Of a DNA stretch of 64,000 bases, positions 49,914-58,691 are shown piece by piece. A program made the position numbers and the translations under genes. The DNA comes from DASPNM01 sp035626515 (GTDB lineage: Bacteria > Bacteroidota > Bacteroidia > Chitinophagales > Chitinophagaceae), in the NCBI GenBank assembly GCA_035626515.1, contig DASPNM010000026.1, forward strand, positions 62,001-126,000, written 5' to 3'. The first letter of the stretch is position 1, and the number at the start of each line of letters is the position of its first letter. The notes below the pieces were generated by a model, which saw nothing but the letters and a program-made list of their open reading frames with translations, was not told the origin of the DNA and did no database searches.

Positions 49914-50795
49914 TCAGGCCTGCAATGCAGCGGCACCGCTCACGATCTCGGTCAGTTCCGTGGTGATCGCTGCCTGCCGCGCGCGGTTGTAAGATATCTT
50001 CAGCGAGCGCAGCATCTCGTTCGCGTTTTCAGTGGCTTTGTCCATTGCTGTCATGCGCGCCCCGTGTTCCGACGCGTGCGAATCAAGGACAGCCTTGTAG
50101 AGTTGGGTATTGAGGATCTTCGGCATCAGTTCTGCGATGAGCTGCTCTTTGGCAGGATCGTAGATAAAGTCGGCTTTCGCACTGCCCGGTTTCGCTTCTA
50201 CCTTTGGGATGGGCAGGAAGCGTTCGATCTTGAACCGCTGCGTGGCTGCATTTTTGAACTCACTGTAGATTATCTCTACAACGTCGAACTGCTTTTCCTG
50301 GAAAGCCTTCATTGCGGCCTGCGCGGCCTGCTGCACCCGCTCAAAACCCAGGTGCAGGAAAATATCCCGGTAAGTATCCTCAACCTTGTAATGATTCTTC
50401 AGAAAATGCTCATAGCCTTTCTTGCCCATGCTCCAGATCGTCACGTTCCCTTTCCGGTGCTGCGTCGCGTACTTCTCGGCGATCGTGGATTTGGCCAGCT
50501 TGATCAGCGTGGCGTTGAACGCCCCGGCAAGCCCACGGTCACTGGTGAGCACGATCAGCAGGACCCGCTCCACCGGGCGCTCCGTTGCGAGGCTCATTCC
50601 GCCCCCGCCTTCGCTGTTGCTCACGATGTTGCTCAGCATTTCCTGCAGCTTCCGCGCATATGGCCGCATTTGTACAATGGCATCCTGGGCACGCCGCAAT
50701 TTCGCGGCGCTCACCATCTTCATCGCCTTCGTGATCTGCTGCGTACTCTCTACCGACTTGATGCGGTTACGAACTTCCTTTAATTGTCCTGGCAT
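49914..50795 (-). CDS. atpG: F1F0 ATP synthase gamma subunit
   Basis: A 293-residue gamma subunit. I use the ATG at 50795 (MPGQLKEVRNRIKSVESTQQ), since the coiled-coil N-terminus begins there in all family members. MKMVSAAKLRRAQDAIVQMR, LTSDRGLAGAFNATLIKLAK, and the C-terminal DSHASEHGARMTAMDKATEN with the LSYNRARQAAITTELTEIV-type helix (here LKISYNRARQ) are family signatures. The rotor shaft it forms couples proton flow to ATP synthesis in the membrane-bound F1F0 complex. In most genomes it follows atpA; here it is preceded by a 478-bp non-coding region and is transcribed alone, with a TAGTTTTG box at 50841-50848. Confidence 0.96.
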   Translation of the reverse strand: MPGQLKEVRNRIKSVESTQQITKAMKMVSAAKLRRAQDAIVQMRPYARKLQEMLSNIVSNSEGGGGMSLATERPVERVLLIVLTSDRGLAGAFNATLIKLAKSTIAEKYATQHRKGNVTIWSMGKKGYEHFLKNHYKVEDTYRDIFLHLGFERVQQAAQAAMKAFQEKQFDVVEIIYSEFKNAATQRFKIERFLPIPKVEAKPGSAKADFIYDPAKEQLIAELMPKILNTQLYKAVLDSHASEHGARMTAMDKATENANEMLRSLKISYNRARQAAITTELTEIVSGAAALQA

Positions 50796-50840
50796 GGGCT
50801 GTACTCTACTTTTAATCCCGCCGTCGCGGTTTTCAGGGCG

Positions 50841-50848
50841 CAAAACTA
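50841..50848 (-). promoter_or_regulatory. -7 promoter box for atpG
   Basis: Minus-strand TAGTTTTG matches TAnnTTTG and lies 45 bp upstream of the ATG at 50795. A convincing -33 box is not seen. Confidence 0.5.
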
Positions 50849-51075
50849 CGGGAAATGGGGGAAAGGAGGGGCTAATTGGTTTACGTCAAGGCGGGTTAGG
50901 GAGTCAGAAGGTTAAGGAGAAGGGGAGTTAACTGGCATAGAAAGCACTTTGCGTCTTTGCCTCTTGGCGGCTTTCCGTGAAAATAAATACCCCTCGTACC
51001 TCGTACGCCGGACCCCAGTGCCAGCCGTTTAGACTTTAGGATGTAGGGTTTGGCTTTCGGAAGATTCTGGTAACT

Positions 51076-51102
51076 GTCAGACATCGACAAGCTCAGCGTG
51101 AC
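51076..51102. repeat. dispersed palindromic repeat element
   Basis: GTCAGACATCGACAAGCTCA and CGTGAC ends make an imperfect palindrome starting GTCA and ending TGAC. From memory a GTCACGCTGAGCTTGTCGA core is a widespread dispersed repeat of Bacteroidota. Confidence 0.45.
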
Positions 51103-51273
51103 AAAAATAAGTCTGCGCATGTAAAATATTTCCCCCCACCCTTTCATTACTCATGCCTCCAATTCGACGTTCGTTGTTCGAAGTTCGAGGTTCATAATAT
51201 TTCGGCCCTGACCCTCTCCTCCTCTTCGGCTTTTGAATTTCCTTAACTTACTTTTTCCAGTCAGGAGTTATTA

Positions 51274-51984
51274 ATGTCAAACAGAGCTATGCTATTTTCT
51301 CCCCGCCTTGCCTTGCTGTTCTTCGTCGGCTGCGGCGCCGGGTGCGGCAGCAATGAGATCGGCGACAGCCGCGACGTGGACCCGGAAACTATTTTCCTCG
51401 ACTACCGGCTCTCAGGGGAGGAAAACCACGACGACCTCACGCTCATGTTACAGTTTCGCTACGGTGGACCGAACGGAACGACACTGCTACTCGGACCGCC
51501 CTCGAAGGTAGAGCTGGACGGGCGCGAGATCCCGGGCGACAGCTCGAATATGACCGGCGCTTTTTACGAAGTGATCCGACCGCTTGCCGAATTTACCGGC
51601 GAGCATACGATCGTGTTCACTGACGCGAGGGGCAGGAAATATACAGAGCGCTTTGCTTTCCGCCCCCTGACGATGCGATCAACCCTGCCCCCGACATTTC
51701 AGCGTGGCGACCTGATTATTGAGCTGGATGGGCTGGAATCGGTAGATTACGTTCGGGTCATTCTTAACGACACTTCCTTTCACAGCGACGGCATCAACCG
51801 GGTGGATACGGTGAAATTCGGAAGGGTGCTCGTGAGTGCGGAAGATTTACAGGCGCTGGTGAATGGTCCTGTCCATCTCGAGCTCTACCGCGAACGAGAC
51901 CGCCGTCTTCGCGAAACGCCCCGGGAAGGCGGCCGTTTTTCAATGTCGTACGGGCTGCGACGCGATTTCATGCTTACGAATTGA
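51274..51984 (+). CDS. hypothetical lipoprotein
   Basis: A 236-residue protein. LLFFVGCGAGCGSNEIGDSR holds two possible lipobox cysteines; GAGC is more likely the lipidated one (about residue 24). The mature part is beta-strand-rich: FLDYRLSGEENHDDLTLMLQ, EVIRPLAEFTGEHTIVFTDA, QRGDLIIELDGLESVDYVRV, and LELYRERDRRLRETPREGGR. No family recognised; similar lipoproteins with an immunoglobulin-like body are common in Chitinophagaceae. It is followed by a repeat-rich gap before secA. Confidence 0.7.
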   Translation: MSNRAMLFSPRLALLFFVGCGAGCGSNEIGDSRDVDPETIFLDYRLSGEENHDDLTLMLQFRYGGPNGTTLLLGPPSKVELDGREIPGDSSNMTGAFYEVIRPLAEFTGEHTIVFTDARGRKYTERFAFRPLTMRSTLPPTFQRGDLIIELDGLESVDYVRVILNDTSFHSDGINRVDTVKFGRVLVSAEDLQALVNGPVHLELYRERDRRLRETPREGGRFSMSYGLRRDFMLTN

Positions 51985-51990
51985 AAAACG

Positions 51991-52068
51991 CTGAAGTCGG
52001 ATGTCAGTAGTCGGAAGATCCGACTCCGAACTCCCGACTCACGACTTTCCACTACCGACTAATGACTA
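51991..52068. repeat. CGACT-type degenerate tandem repeats with an inverted repeat
   Basis: Units such as GAAGTCGGATGTCAGTAGTC, ACTCCCGACTCACGACT and ACTACCGACTAATGAC. AGTCGGA and TCCGACT (52009-52015 and 52019-52025) form a perfect 7-bp hairpin that may serve as terminator for the preceding lipoprotein gene. Same family as at 43651 and 46371. Confidence 0.65.
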
Positions 52069-52074
52069 TCTTTG
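52045..52074 (+). promoter_or_regulatory. promoter of secA
   Basis: TATCTTTG (52067-52074) fits TAnnTTTG exactly, with a TTT-like -33 (about 52045-52047) spaced 19 bp. The start of transcription would be near 52081, leaving about 120 nt of 5' leader before ATG at 52202. Confidence 0.65.
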
Positions 52075-52201
52075 CCCGCGCTGTCAAATTGGCCTGCCGG
52101 ATCGAATAGCACTGTTTTTGCCGCTGATCTCCACCCTGTTTGAAAAAGGGTTTCCGGCCCGGGCATGCGCCTTTAAGAATTGACAAAGCAGTACAGAAAA
52201 A

Positions 52202-55200
52202 ATGAGCCTATTCTCCAAAATTTTCGGGGGCAGCAAATCCGAAAAAGATGTCAAAAAAATTCAGCCCTATGTGGCCCGGATCAACGAATATTTCCAGGCC
52301 TACCAGTCGCTCAGCAACGACGAGCTGCGCAGCAAGACCGTGGAATTCCGTCAGCGCATCCGCGAATATCTGGCGGAAATGGACCAGGAAATAGCGGACA
52401 AAACCCAACGCGCCGAGCAGCTTCCTTTCAATGACCTGCTGGGTAAGGAGAGCATTTACCAGGACGTGGACAAGCTGAAGAAAGAACGCGACAAGAAGAT
52501 CGAAGAGATCCTCACCGAACTCCTTCCCGAAGCCTTCGCGGTGGTGAAGGAGACGGCGAGGCGTTTTAAGGAAAACAGCGAACTGATCGTCGCCGCCACG
52601 CAGCTGGACCGCGACCTGAGCGTAAAGAAAGATTATATCCGGATCGAAGGGGATAATGCGATCTACCGCAACAGCTGGACGGCTGCGGGCGGCCAGATCA
52701 CCTGGAACATGCTGCACTACGACGTGCAGCTCATAGGCGGCGTGGTTTTGCACCAGGGGAAGATCGCCGAGATGGCTACGGGTGAAGGAAAAACCCTCGT
52801 TTCCACATTGCCCGCTTACCTGAACGCGCTTGCCGGCGAGGGCGTTCATATCGTGACAGTGAACGATTACCTCGCGCGCCGCGACCAGGAATGGAACGGG
52901 CCGATCTTTGAATGGCTCGGGCTTACGGTGGACTGCATCGACAAGCACCAGCCCAACAGCGAGGAGCGCCGCAAGGCATACCTGGCTGACATTACGTACG
53001 GCACTAACAATGAATTCGGCTTTGATTACCTGCGCGACAATATGGTCCACTCGCCGGAAGAAATGGTGCAGCGCAAACATCATTTCGCGATGGTGGATGA
53101 GGTGGACTCGGTGCTCATTGATGACGCGCGCACTCCGCTGATCATTTCCGGTCCCGTTCCCCGCGGTGAAGAGCAGCAGTTTCACATCCACAAGCCTCGG
53201 ATCCAGCAGCTCGTGCAGGAACAGGAACGCATCGTACGGAACTGCCTGAACGAAGCGAGAAAGCGTTTCGCGGAAGGCGACGACGACCCAAAAGCGGGAG
53301 GGCTCTACCTGTACCGCGCCTACCGTGGCTTGCCGAAGTATGGGCCGCTGATCAAGTTTCTGAGCGAACCCGGCAACAAGGTGAAAATGCAGAAGGCCGA
53401 AAATTATTACCTGCAGGACCAGCAGCGCAACATGCACATCGTGGACGAGGAGCTGCTCTTTCACATTGATGAGAAGAACAATTCGGTGGACCTTACCGAC
53501 AAGGGGCTGGCGATGATAACACGTTCCGGCGAAGACCCTGAATTCTTCGTGCTTCCCGATATCGGTGTCCGCCTCGCAGAGGTAGAGAAGAGCGAACTTT
53601 CCGCCGACGAGAAGCTGCATCAGAAAGAATCCATCCTCAACGAGTACGCGCAGAAGGCTGACCGCATCCACACCGTTCACCAGCTTCTTAAGGCTTATAC
53701 GCTTTTCGAGAAAGATGTCGAATACGTGGTGCTCGACGGGGCGATCAAGATCGTGGACGAGCAAACAGGACGTATTCTCGAAGGAAGACGGTATTCCGAC
53801 GGCCTGCACCAGGCTATCGAGGCCAAAGAGAACGTGAAGATTGAAGCGGCCACCCAGACATACGCCACAATCACGCTGCAGAACTATTTCCGCATGTATC
53901 ACAAATTGGCCGGGATGACGGGTACTGCTGAAACGGAAGCTGCCGAGCTCTGGAGCATCTATAAACTGGACGTGGTCACCATTCCCACGCACCTGCAGAT
54001 GGTCCGGAAGGACCGGCAGGACCTCGTATACAAGACCAAGCGCGAAAAATACAAGGCGGTAATTGACGAAATCGAAGCGCTGCGCAACGCGGGCAGGCCC
54101 GTGCTCGTTGGAACCACATCAGTCGAAGTAAGCGAACTGCTGAGCCGAATGCTGCAGGTGAAAAAAATACCGCACAACGTTCTCAACGCGAAACAGCACG
54201 CCCGCGAGGCGCAGATCGTGGCCGAAGCGGGGCTGGCCGGTGCGGTGACGATTGCCACAAACATGGCAGGGCGGGGAACCGATATCAAGCTCGGCCCGGG
54301 AGTGCGCGAGGCGGGGGGCCTCGCGATCATCGGTACCGAGCGGCACGAAAGTCGCCGCGTCGACCGCCAGCTGCGCGGACGCGCCGGACGTCAGGGTGAC
54401 CCAGGAACTTCCCAGTTTTATGTCTCCCTGGAAGACGACCTGATGCGAATGTTCGGCAGTGAGCGGATCGCGGCACTAATGGACAAGCTGGGATACAAGG
54501 AAGGCGACGTGATCCAGCACAGCATGATCAGCAACAGCATCCAGCGTGCCCAGAAAAAAGTGGAGGAAAACAATTTTGGGATCCGCAAGCGGCTTCTTGA
54601 GTACGACGACGTGATGAACAAGCAGCGAAATGTCGTTTACGACCGGCGGAATCACGCGCTTTTCGGAGAACGCCTCGCGCTCGACATCGACAATGCTTTT
54701 GCCGTCGTTGCGGAAAGTCTGGTGAGCGGCTTCAAGGAACAGGAAGATTATGAAGGCTTCAAATTGGGCTGCATTGTAAATTTTGGGTTGGATACCCGTA
54801 TTGAACAGGAAGAGTTTCTCAAAGGCGACATTAATTCCCTCGCCGATAAGCTCTACGCGGAAGCGACGGAAAATTACAGCCGGCACAAGGAAGAGGTAAA
54901 AAAACAGGCGCTTCCCGTTTTCAAAAACATCCGCCAGACCCAGGGGGCACACATTGAGAACGTCGTAGTGCCTTTTACCGACGGTCGCAAAGGATTGAAT
55001 GTACTTACCAACCTGGATAAGACCATCAAATCAAATGGCGATGAACTCACCCATGCGCTGGAAAAGACCATCACCCTTACCGTGATTGATGACGCCTGGA
55101 AGGAACACCTCCGCGCGATGGACGATCTGAAGCAATCGGTGCAGACAGCCTATCTCGAACAAAAAGATCCGCTGGTTATTTACAAGGTGGAGGCATTCCA

Positions 55201-55528
55201 GCAATTCAAGAATATGGATGCGGAAGTGAATAAAGACATTGTATCCTTCCTTTGTCACTCTTCTATCCCGCTCCAGCAGGAACAGTCACAGCTTCGCGAA
55301 GGGCGGCAGCAAAAGACCGACATGAGCCGGATGCGCGCGAACAAGGAGGAAGTGGATGCGCGCGGCGATGACTACGCGGCGAACGAAAAAGATCGCTTCG
55401 AGCCGGGCGGCCCGGCGGTCGCGGAAAAGCAGGCGCCTGTAAAGGTTGGGCCAAAGATCGGTCGCAATGACCCCTGTCCGTGCGGCTCGGGGAAGAAATA
55501 CAAGCATTGCCACGGCCGCGAAGGCTGA
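52202..55528 (+). CDS. secA: preprotein translocase ATPase SecA
   Basis: An 1108-residue protein. SecA drives export through SecYEG. NBD1 has IGGVVLHQGKIAEMATGEGKT (Walker A GEGKT, ending near residue 199) and HFAMVDEVDSVLIDDARTPL (DEAD-like box). Further signatures are GFDYLRDNMV, GRPVLVGTTSVEVSE, IATNMAGRGTDIKLGPGVRE, HESRRVDRQLRGRAGRQGDP, and FLEYDDVMN-like (KRLLEYDDVMNKQRNVVYDR). The tail has the zinc motif CPCGSGKKYKHCHGRE for SecB or ribosome binding. It is about 200 residues longer than E. coli SecA, usual for Bacteroidota, owing to insertions such as a long helical segment after residue 35 and another near residues 300-380. It is monocistronic with its own promoter. Confidence 0.98.
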   Translation: MSLFSKIFGGSKSEKDVKKIQPYVARINEYFQAYQSLSNDELRSKTVEFRQRIREYLAEMDQEIADKTQRAEQLPFNDLLGKESIYQDVDKLKKERDKKIEEILTELLPEAFAVVKETARRFKENSELIVAATQLDRDLSVKKDYIRIEGDNAIYRNSWTAAGGQITWNMLHYDVQLIGGVVLHQGKIAEMATGEGKTLVSTLPAYLNALAGEGVHIVTVNDYLARRDQEWNGPIFEWLGLTVDCIDKHQPNSEERRKAYLADITYGTNNEFGFDYLRDNMVHSPEEMVQRKHHFAMVDEVDSVLIDDARTPLIISGPVPRGEEQQFHIHKPRIQQLVQEQERIVRNCLNEARKRFAEGDDDPKAGGLYLYRAYRGLPKYGPLIKFLSEPGNKVKMQKAENYYLQDQQRNMHIVDEELLFHIDEKNNSVDLTDKGLAMITRSGEDPEFFVLPDIGVRLAEVEKSELSADEKLHQKESILNEYAQKADRIHTVHQLLKAYTLFEKDVEYVVLDGAIKIVDEQTGRILEGRRYSDGLHQAIEAKENVKIEAATQTYATITLQNYFRMYHKLAGMTGTAETEAAELWSIYKLDVVTIPTHLQMVRKDRQDLVYKTKREKYKAVIDEIEALRNAGRPVLVGTTSVEVSELLSRMLQVKKIPHNVLNAKQHAREAQIVAEAGLAGAVTIATNMAGRGTDIKLGPGVREAGGLAIIGTERHESRRVDRQLRGRAGRQGDPGTSQFYVSLEDDLMRMFGSERIAALMDKLGYKEGDVIQHSMISNSIQRAQKKVEENNFGIRKRLLEYDDVMNKQRNVVYDRRNHALFGERLALDIDNAFAVVAESLVSGFKEQEDYEGFKLGCIVNFGLDTRIEQEEFLKGDINSLADKLYAEATENYSRHKEEVKKQALPVFKNIRQTQGAHIENVVVPFTDGRKGLNVLTNLDKTIKSNGDELTHALEKTITLTVIDDAWKEHLRAMDDLKQSVQTAYLEQKDPLVIYKVEAFQQFKNMDAEVNKDIVSFLCHSSIPLQQEQSQLREGRQQKTDMSRMRANKEEVDARGDDYAANEKDRFEPGGPAVAEKQAPVKVGPKIGRNDPCPCGSGKKYKHCHGREG

Positions 55529-55598
55529 TCTTCAATGCCTGATCAATTTTTGTTGTCCTTGCGGCATTTAAATTGTACGGACTGGGGAAACCTCGGCC

Positions 55599-55892
55599 AT
55601 GACCTTAATGGAATTCCTTGTTCTGCTGATCATCGCTGCGATCTGCGGCTCGATCGGGCAGGCGCTCGCGGGCTTTGATCTCGGAGGCTGCCTCGTTTCA
55701 ATTGTCGTCGGTTTTATCGGTGCTTATATCGGGCTCTGGCTGTCGCGTAAGCTGGGATGGCCCGAAATGCTGGCCATCCGGGTGGGCGACAAGACTTTTC
55801 CCATCATCTGGGCGGTAATCGGTTCCGCGCTGTTCACGCTTGTGGTTGGACTCATCCGTCGCGCCATCCTGGGGCGCCGACGTTACCTTTGA
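55599..55892 (+). CDS. GlsB/YeaQ/YmgE-like small membrane protein
   Basis: A 97-residue membrane protein with three helices: MTLMEFLVLLIIAAICGSIG, FDLGGCLVSIVVGFIGAYIG and the last FPIIWAVIGSALFTLVVGLI. The GQALAGFDLGG and GFIGAYIGLWLSR parts recall transglycosylase-associated (PF04226) stress membrane proteins. The start may be ATG at 55599 or 55608. Not an enzyme; probably a stress-related membrane protein. It precedes the exonuclease III gene by 69 bp on the same strand. Confidence 0.7.
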   Translation: MTLMEFLVLLIIAAICGSIGQALAGFDLGGCLVSIVVGFIGAYIGLWLSRKLGWPEMLAIRVGDKTFPIIWAVIGSALFTLVVGLIRRAILGRRRYL

Positions 55893-55961
55893 TCGGGTCA
55901 GCTTGTGGCAACACGAAATTCCCGAAACCCTTCGGTGGAAATTCCCTTGGCAGCTTGCTTT

Positions 55962-56738
55962 ATGAAAATTGCCAGCTACAACGTGAATGGCGTCAACGGC
56001 CGCCTGCCTGTATTGCTTCGGTGGCTCGAAGCATCAGGACCCGACGTGGTTTGCCTGCAGGAATTGAAAGCGCCGGAAGAAAAGTTTCCTCGCGAAGCCC
56101 TTGGCGATGCGGGCTACCAGGCGATCTGGCACGGGCAAAAAAGCTGGAACGGAGTGGCCATTCTTTCAAAAAATTCTGCGCCGGCTGAACGCTGCCGCGT
56201 ACTCCCCGGCGACCCGGAGGATGAACACAGCCGCTATATTGAAGCGGAAGTAAAAGGTCTGGTGGTCGGGAATCTTTACTTACCGAACGGCAACCCTGCA
56301 CCCGGTCCGAAATTCGATTACAAGCTGAAGTGGTTTGGCCGGCTGCAGCAGCACGCGTCGGAATTGCTGCGCGAAGCGCGCCCCGTACTCCTGGCCGGCG
56401 ATTTCAACGTCATGCCTTCCGAGAAGGATGTTTACAAACCGGAACGGTGGGCAGATGACGCGTTGTTCCGCCCCGAGGTTCGTCAGGCGTTCCGGGATCT
56501 GCTGGCTCAGGGGTGGACCGATGCAATACGCTATTTGTACCCGGAAGAAACGATTTACACTTTCTGGGATTATTTTAGGAACGCATTCGCCCGCAATGCG
56601 GGACTCCGCATCGATCATTTTCTCCTCAGCCCTGCCCTGCTTCCGCGGTTAATGACCGCCGGCGTCGACTGGGAAGTCCGGGGTTGGGAAAAGTCGTCGG
56701 ACCACGCTCCGGTATGGATACAGCTGGCTGATGAATGA
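55962..56738 (+). CDS. xth: exodeoxyribonuclease III
   Basis: A 258-residue AP endonuclease/3'-exonuclease of the ExoIII family. The ATG at 55962 (MKIASYNVNGVNGRLPVLLR) is the family start; a longer in-frame extension begins at 55905. VVCLQELKAPEEKFP holds the metal-binding Glu, VLLAGDFNVMPSEKD the catalytic D-x-N pair, and RIDHFLLS and EKSSDHAPVWIQL the conserved Asp/His. It removes 3'-blocking groups and nicks abasic sites in base-excision repair. It ends exactly where the convergent dioxygenase gene ends. Confidence 0.93.
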   Translation: MKIASYNVNGVNGRLPVLLRWLEASGPDVVCLQELKAPEEKFPREALGDAGYQAIWHGQKSWNGVAILSKNSAPAERCRVLPGDPEDEHSRYIEAEVKGLVVGNLYLPNGNPAPGPKFDYKLKWFGRLQQHASELLREARPVLLAGDFNVMPSEKDVYKPERWADDALFRPEVRQAFRDLLAQGWTDAIRYLYPEETIYTFWDYFRNAFARNAGLRIDHFLLSPALLPRLMTAGVDWEVRGWEKSSDHAPVWIQLADE

Positions 56739-57422
56739 TCAGGCCTTTACGACGATGGAGTGTGTCAGCGTGAATCCCTCGTCCAGGTTACCGCTTACTG
56801 CGGCCAGCTGTTCATCAAGACTATCGCGGAAAATTCCATCCCGCCGGTTCAATGTATCGGCATTTCCCCGATTTGCGTACTGCGGGCTGTTGTAAACGGC
56901 GCGCGAAATATCCTCGGGAAAAGCGATCTGTGTCACCAGCAGCGATTTTTCATTCCGGCTGAAAATTTCAAGATGAATATGCGGGGCCCGGCCCGAATAC
57001 CAGCCCGGGTACACCGAAACGAAAGAAACGCGACCCTGTTCGTCCGCTTGCTGGCGGCCGCGCAGGAAATGTTCGCGCGTCATGTCTTCCGGCTGCATCG
57101 GGTGGTTGCCGTACTCGGAATAATAGCCATCCTTGTCGCAATGCCAGATGTCCACGACCGCATTGGGCAAGGGCCGGCAATTGTCCTCGCGGTTTAAGAT
57201 GGTCAGCAGAATCAGTAGTGGGATCCCCTGTCGGTCGCCGCGGATATTGCTTTTTACCAGCTGAGCGGGTGTGCGAATTGGGAACGGCCCTTTGGTTTCC
57301 CGCGGAGAAAGCTCGCATTCGCCCGATTCTTCGCCACAGGAGCTGTTCCCTACAACCGACGAGATGCCAACGATCGAGAGAATTCCGGGAATGCCCTTGA
57401 TGAGAAAGTCTTTCCGGTCCAT
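56739..57422 (-). CDS. intradiol ring-cleavage dioxygenase-like secreted protein
   Basis: A 227-residue protein from the ATG at 57422 (MDRKDFLIKGIPGILSIVGI), a signal-like start followed by a lipobox-like NSSC. ETKGPFPIRTPAQLVKSNIR, PLPNAVVDIWHCDKDGYYSE (first Tyr ligand), and VYPGWYSGRAPHIHLEIF (second Tyr and two His ligands) give the complete Fe(III) site (Tyr-Tyr-His-His) of the intradiol dioxygenases. Catechol or protocatechuate cleavage is suggested, but secretion and lack of an aromatic-catabolism cluster nearby make the substrate uncertain. Confidence 0.88.
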   Translation of the reverse strand: MDRKDFLIKGIPGILSIVGISSVVGNSSCGEESGECELSPRETKGPFPIRTPAQLVKSNIRGDRQGIPLLILLTILNREDNCRPLPNAVVDIWHCDKDGYYSEYGNHPMQPEDMTREHFLRGRQQADEQGRVSFVSVYPGWYSGRAPHIHLEIFSRNEKSLLVTQIAFPEDISRAVYNSPQYANRGNADTLNRRDGIFRDSLDEQLAAVSGNLDEGFTLTHSIVVKA

Positions 57423-57683
57423 GGAATAGAATTGAGGTGAGGGGAAAAGTGCAAGCACCAAGTTCCCGCTTTTTCCGCCAATCACACAGCGGCTTGCCTT
57501 ATAAAGCAGGTGAACTAGCTTGCCAGTTTTTTGATTCAGGTCAAAAAAACACGGAGGGCTGCCTTTTTACGGTATGAGGGATTGATTGGAAACTTTTTTT
57601 ATTTGATCTTGGCGCGTTTGGGTTTTCCGCCACCGATTGAAACTCCTGCCGTCCCCTCTGGAGCCACCACATAACCCAATTCA

Positions 57684-57818
57684 ATGCGAACCACCATTTT
57701 CAAACTGGCCTTCCTGGTTTTGCTTCCAGTTGTGATCAGCAGTTGTCATTCCCAGCGCAAAACGGGCTGCGAACCGTCGAAAGGCAAGCGCGAAATCCGA
57801 TTCAAGGGATTTCTCTGA
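57684..57818 (+). CDS. small putative lipoprotein
   Basis: A 44-residue frame: MRTTIFKLAFLVLLPVVISS then CHSQRKTGCEPSKGKREIRF. The hydrophobic segment ends in ISSC, a lipobox, followed by a short basic tail. It is typical in size and layout of tiny Bacteroidota lipoproteins, but without homology evidence. It lies in the 426-bp gap between the dioxygenase and the next gene. Confidence 0.5.
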   Translation: MRTTIFKLAFLVLLPVVISSCHSQRKTGCEPSKGKREIRFKGFL

Positions 57819-57848
57819 ACAGCACTTCTGTGTCAGCGGATATCGCTG

Positions 57849-58418
57849 TCAAAAATCTGCCTGGACTTTCGCCGTAGCGAACGGTAGATACAGCTCCTTG
57901 TTGGCGGCGATGGTAACCGACAATCCCGGCTTGACCGTAAGCGTGAGTGTGGATCCGGGTTCCAGGGCAGGTGCCGCTTTGCCGGAATGCGCCAGCAGCT
58001 CGGCTTTGACAACAAATACTCCAACCTCTTCGGTGAGGATCTGTTCCCGACGTACTTCCTCGCATGTAAGAATGCGGTACAGAGTCTTGGAACGGCAGTT
58101 GCGGCTGGGACGCGTGCGATGCGTCGATTCGGTAATCAGCACAATATTGTTGTCGGTGCCCGTTGCTTTTCGTTCGGGCGCAAGTGCGTGGTGATGGATC
58201 TCAAGTGTGTAGGTGCAGATCAGCTCTTCAATTTCCTGCCGAACTCTTTTGCGGTAGCAGCTGGGGGCTGATTTTTTCCAGATAACACGAGTAAAGAGGT
58301 GCGAAGCATTGCTGAAATTCCCAGAGTGGAAGAAAATGCGTCGGCCCATAGTGGTTTTGGTTTTGGCGCTCAAGCTACAAAAGCTTTGCTGAGAATTCCC
58401 CACATCACCAACTTGCAC
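57849..58418 (-). CDS. hypothetical protein
   Basis: An open frame of 189 codons. Its last 75 residues (GVFVVKAELLAHSGKAAPAL, TLTLTVKPGLSVTIAANKEL) look like plausible beta-strand-rich protein, but the first 50 residues are compositionally odd. Competing frames on the plus strand (57898-58194 and 57987-58271) look less natural. No family recognised. ATG at 58347 (MGRRIFFHSGNF) is an alternative start. I list it with low confidence; a codon-usage test is decisive. Confidence 0.4.
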   Translation of the reverse strand: MQVGDVGNSQQSFCSLSAKTKTTMGRRIFFHSGNFSNASHLFTRVIWKKSAPSCYRKRVRQEIEELICTYTLEIHHHALAPERKATGTDNNIVLITESTHRTRPSRNCRSKTLYRILTCEEVRREQILTEEVGVFVVKAELLAHSGKAAPALEPGSTLTLTVKPGLSVTIAANKELYLPFATAKVQADF

Positions 58419-58691
58419 AACAGATAATTTCTTTCGCTATTTATTCGAATCAATGCATCGTAAAATTACGAACCCCTCATCCGCTTGACCGCTTATCGCA
58501 CCGGATCGCCTTTCGCGTAAGCAGTGAAACAACGGGCAACTTGTCGCTGTCATTACAACGATGATATATGTGAAGTTGGTTTGATCGTCCCACTGAAAAC
58601 TTCCCTGCGCAGCCCTGTCCTGTCCGTGCGCACCGTACCCCTGGAAACTGCAGACACGGTTTTGCCACACCAGCATTAAAAACCGTAAACC

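Larger units (their letters stand above)
50796..51273. other. 478-bp intergenic region with several unrelated short repeats
   Basis: No gene supported. Read along the plus strand it holds: the atpG promoter box; a GTTAGGGAGTCAG-type degenerate tract (50893-50933); a CTTTGCGTCTTTGCCTCTTG-type tract (50947-50983); a CGACAAGCTCAGCGTGAC element (51076-51102), which I recall as a dispersed repeat in many Bacteroidota; and a GTTCGTTGTTCGAAGTTCG-type tract (51162-51193). Confidence 0.6.

Noticed and set aside
50896..51147. 83-codon minus-strand frame upstream of atpG
   Set aside because: Built from the degenerate repeat tracts; no natural composition.
51162..51193. GTTCGAAGTTCGAGG stretch resembling a tRNA T-arm
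   Set aside because: No acceptor, D- or anticodon arms are found at the right distances; it fits the tandem repeat pattern.
52208..53992. 594-codon frame antisense to secA
   Set aside because: Opposes well-supported secA; long antisense frames are expected in GC-rich coding DNA.
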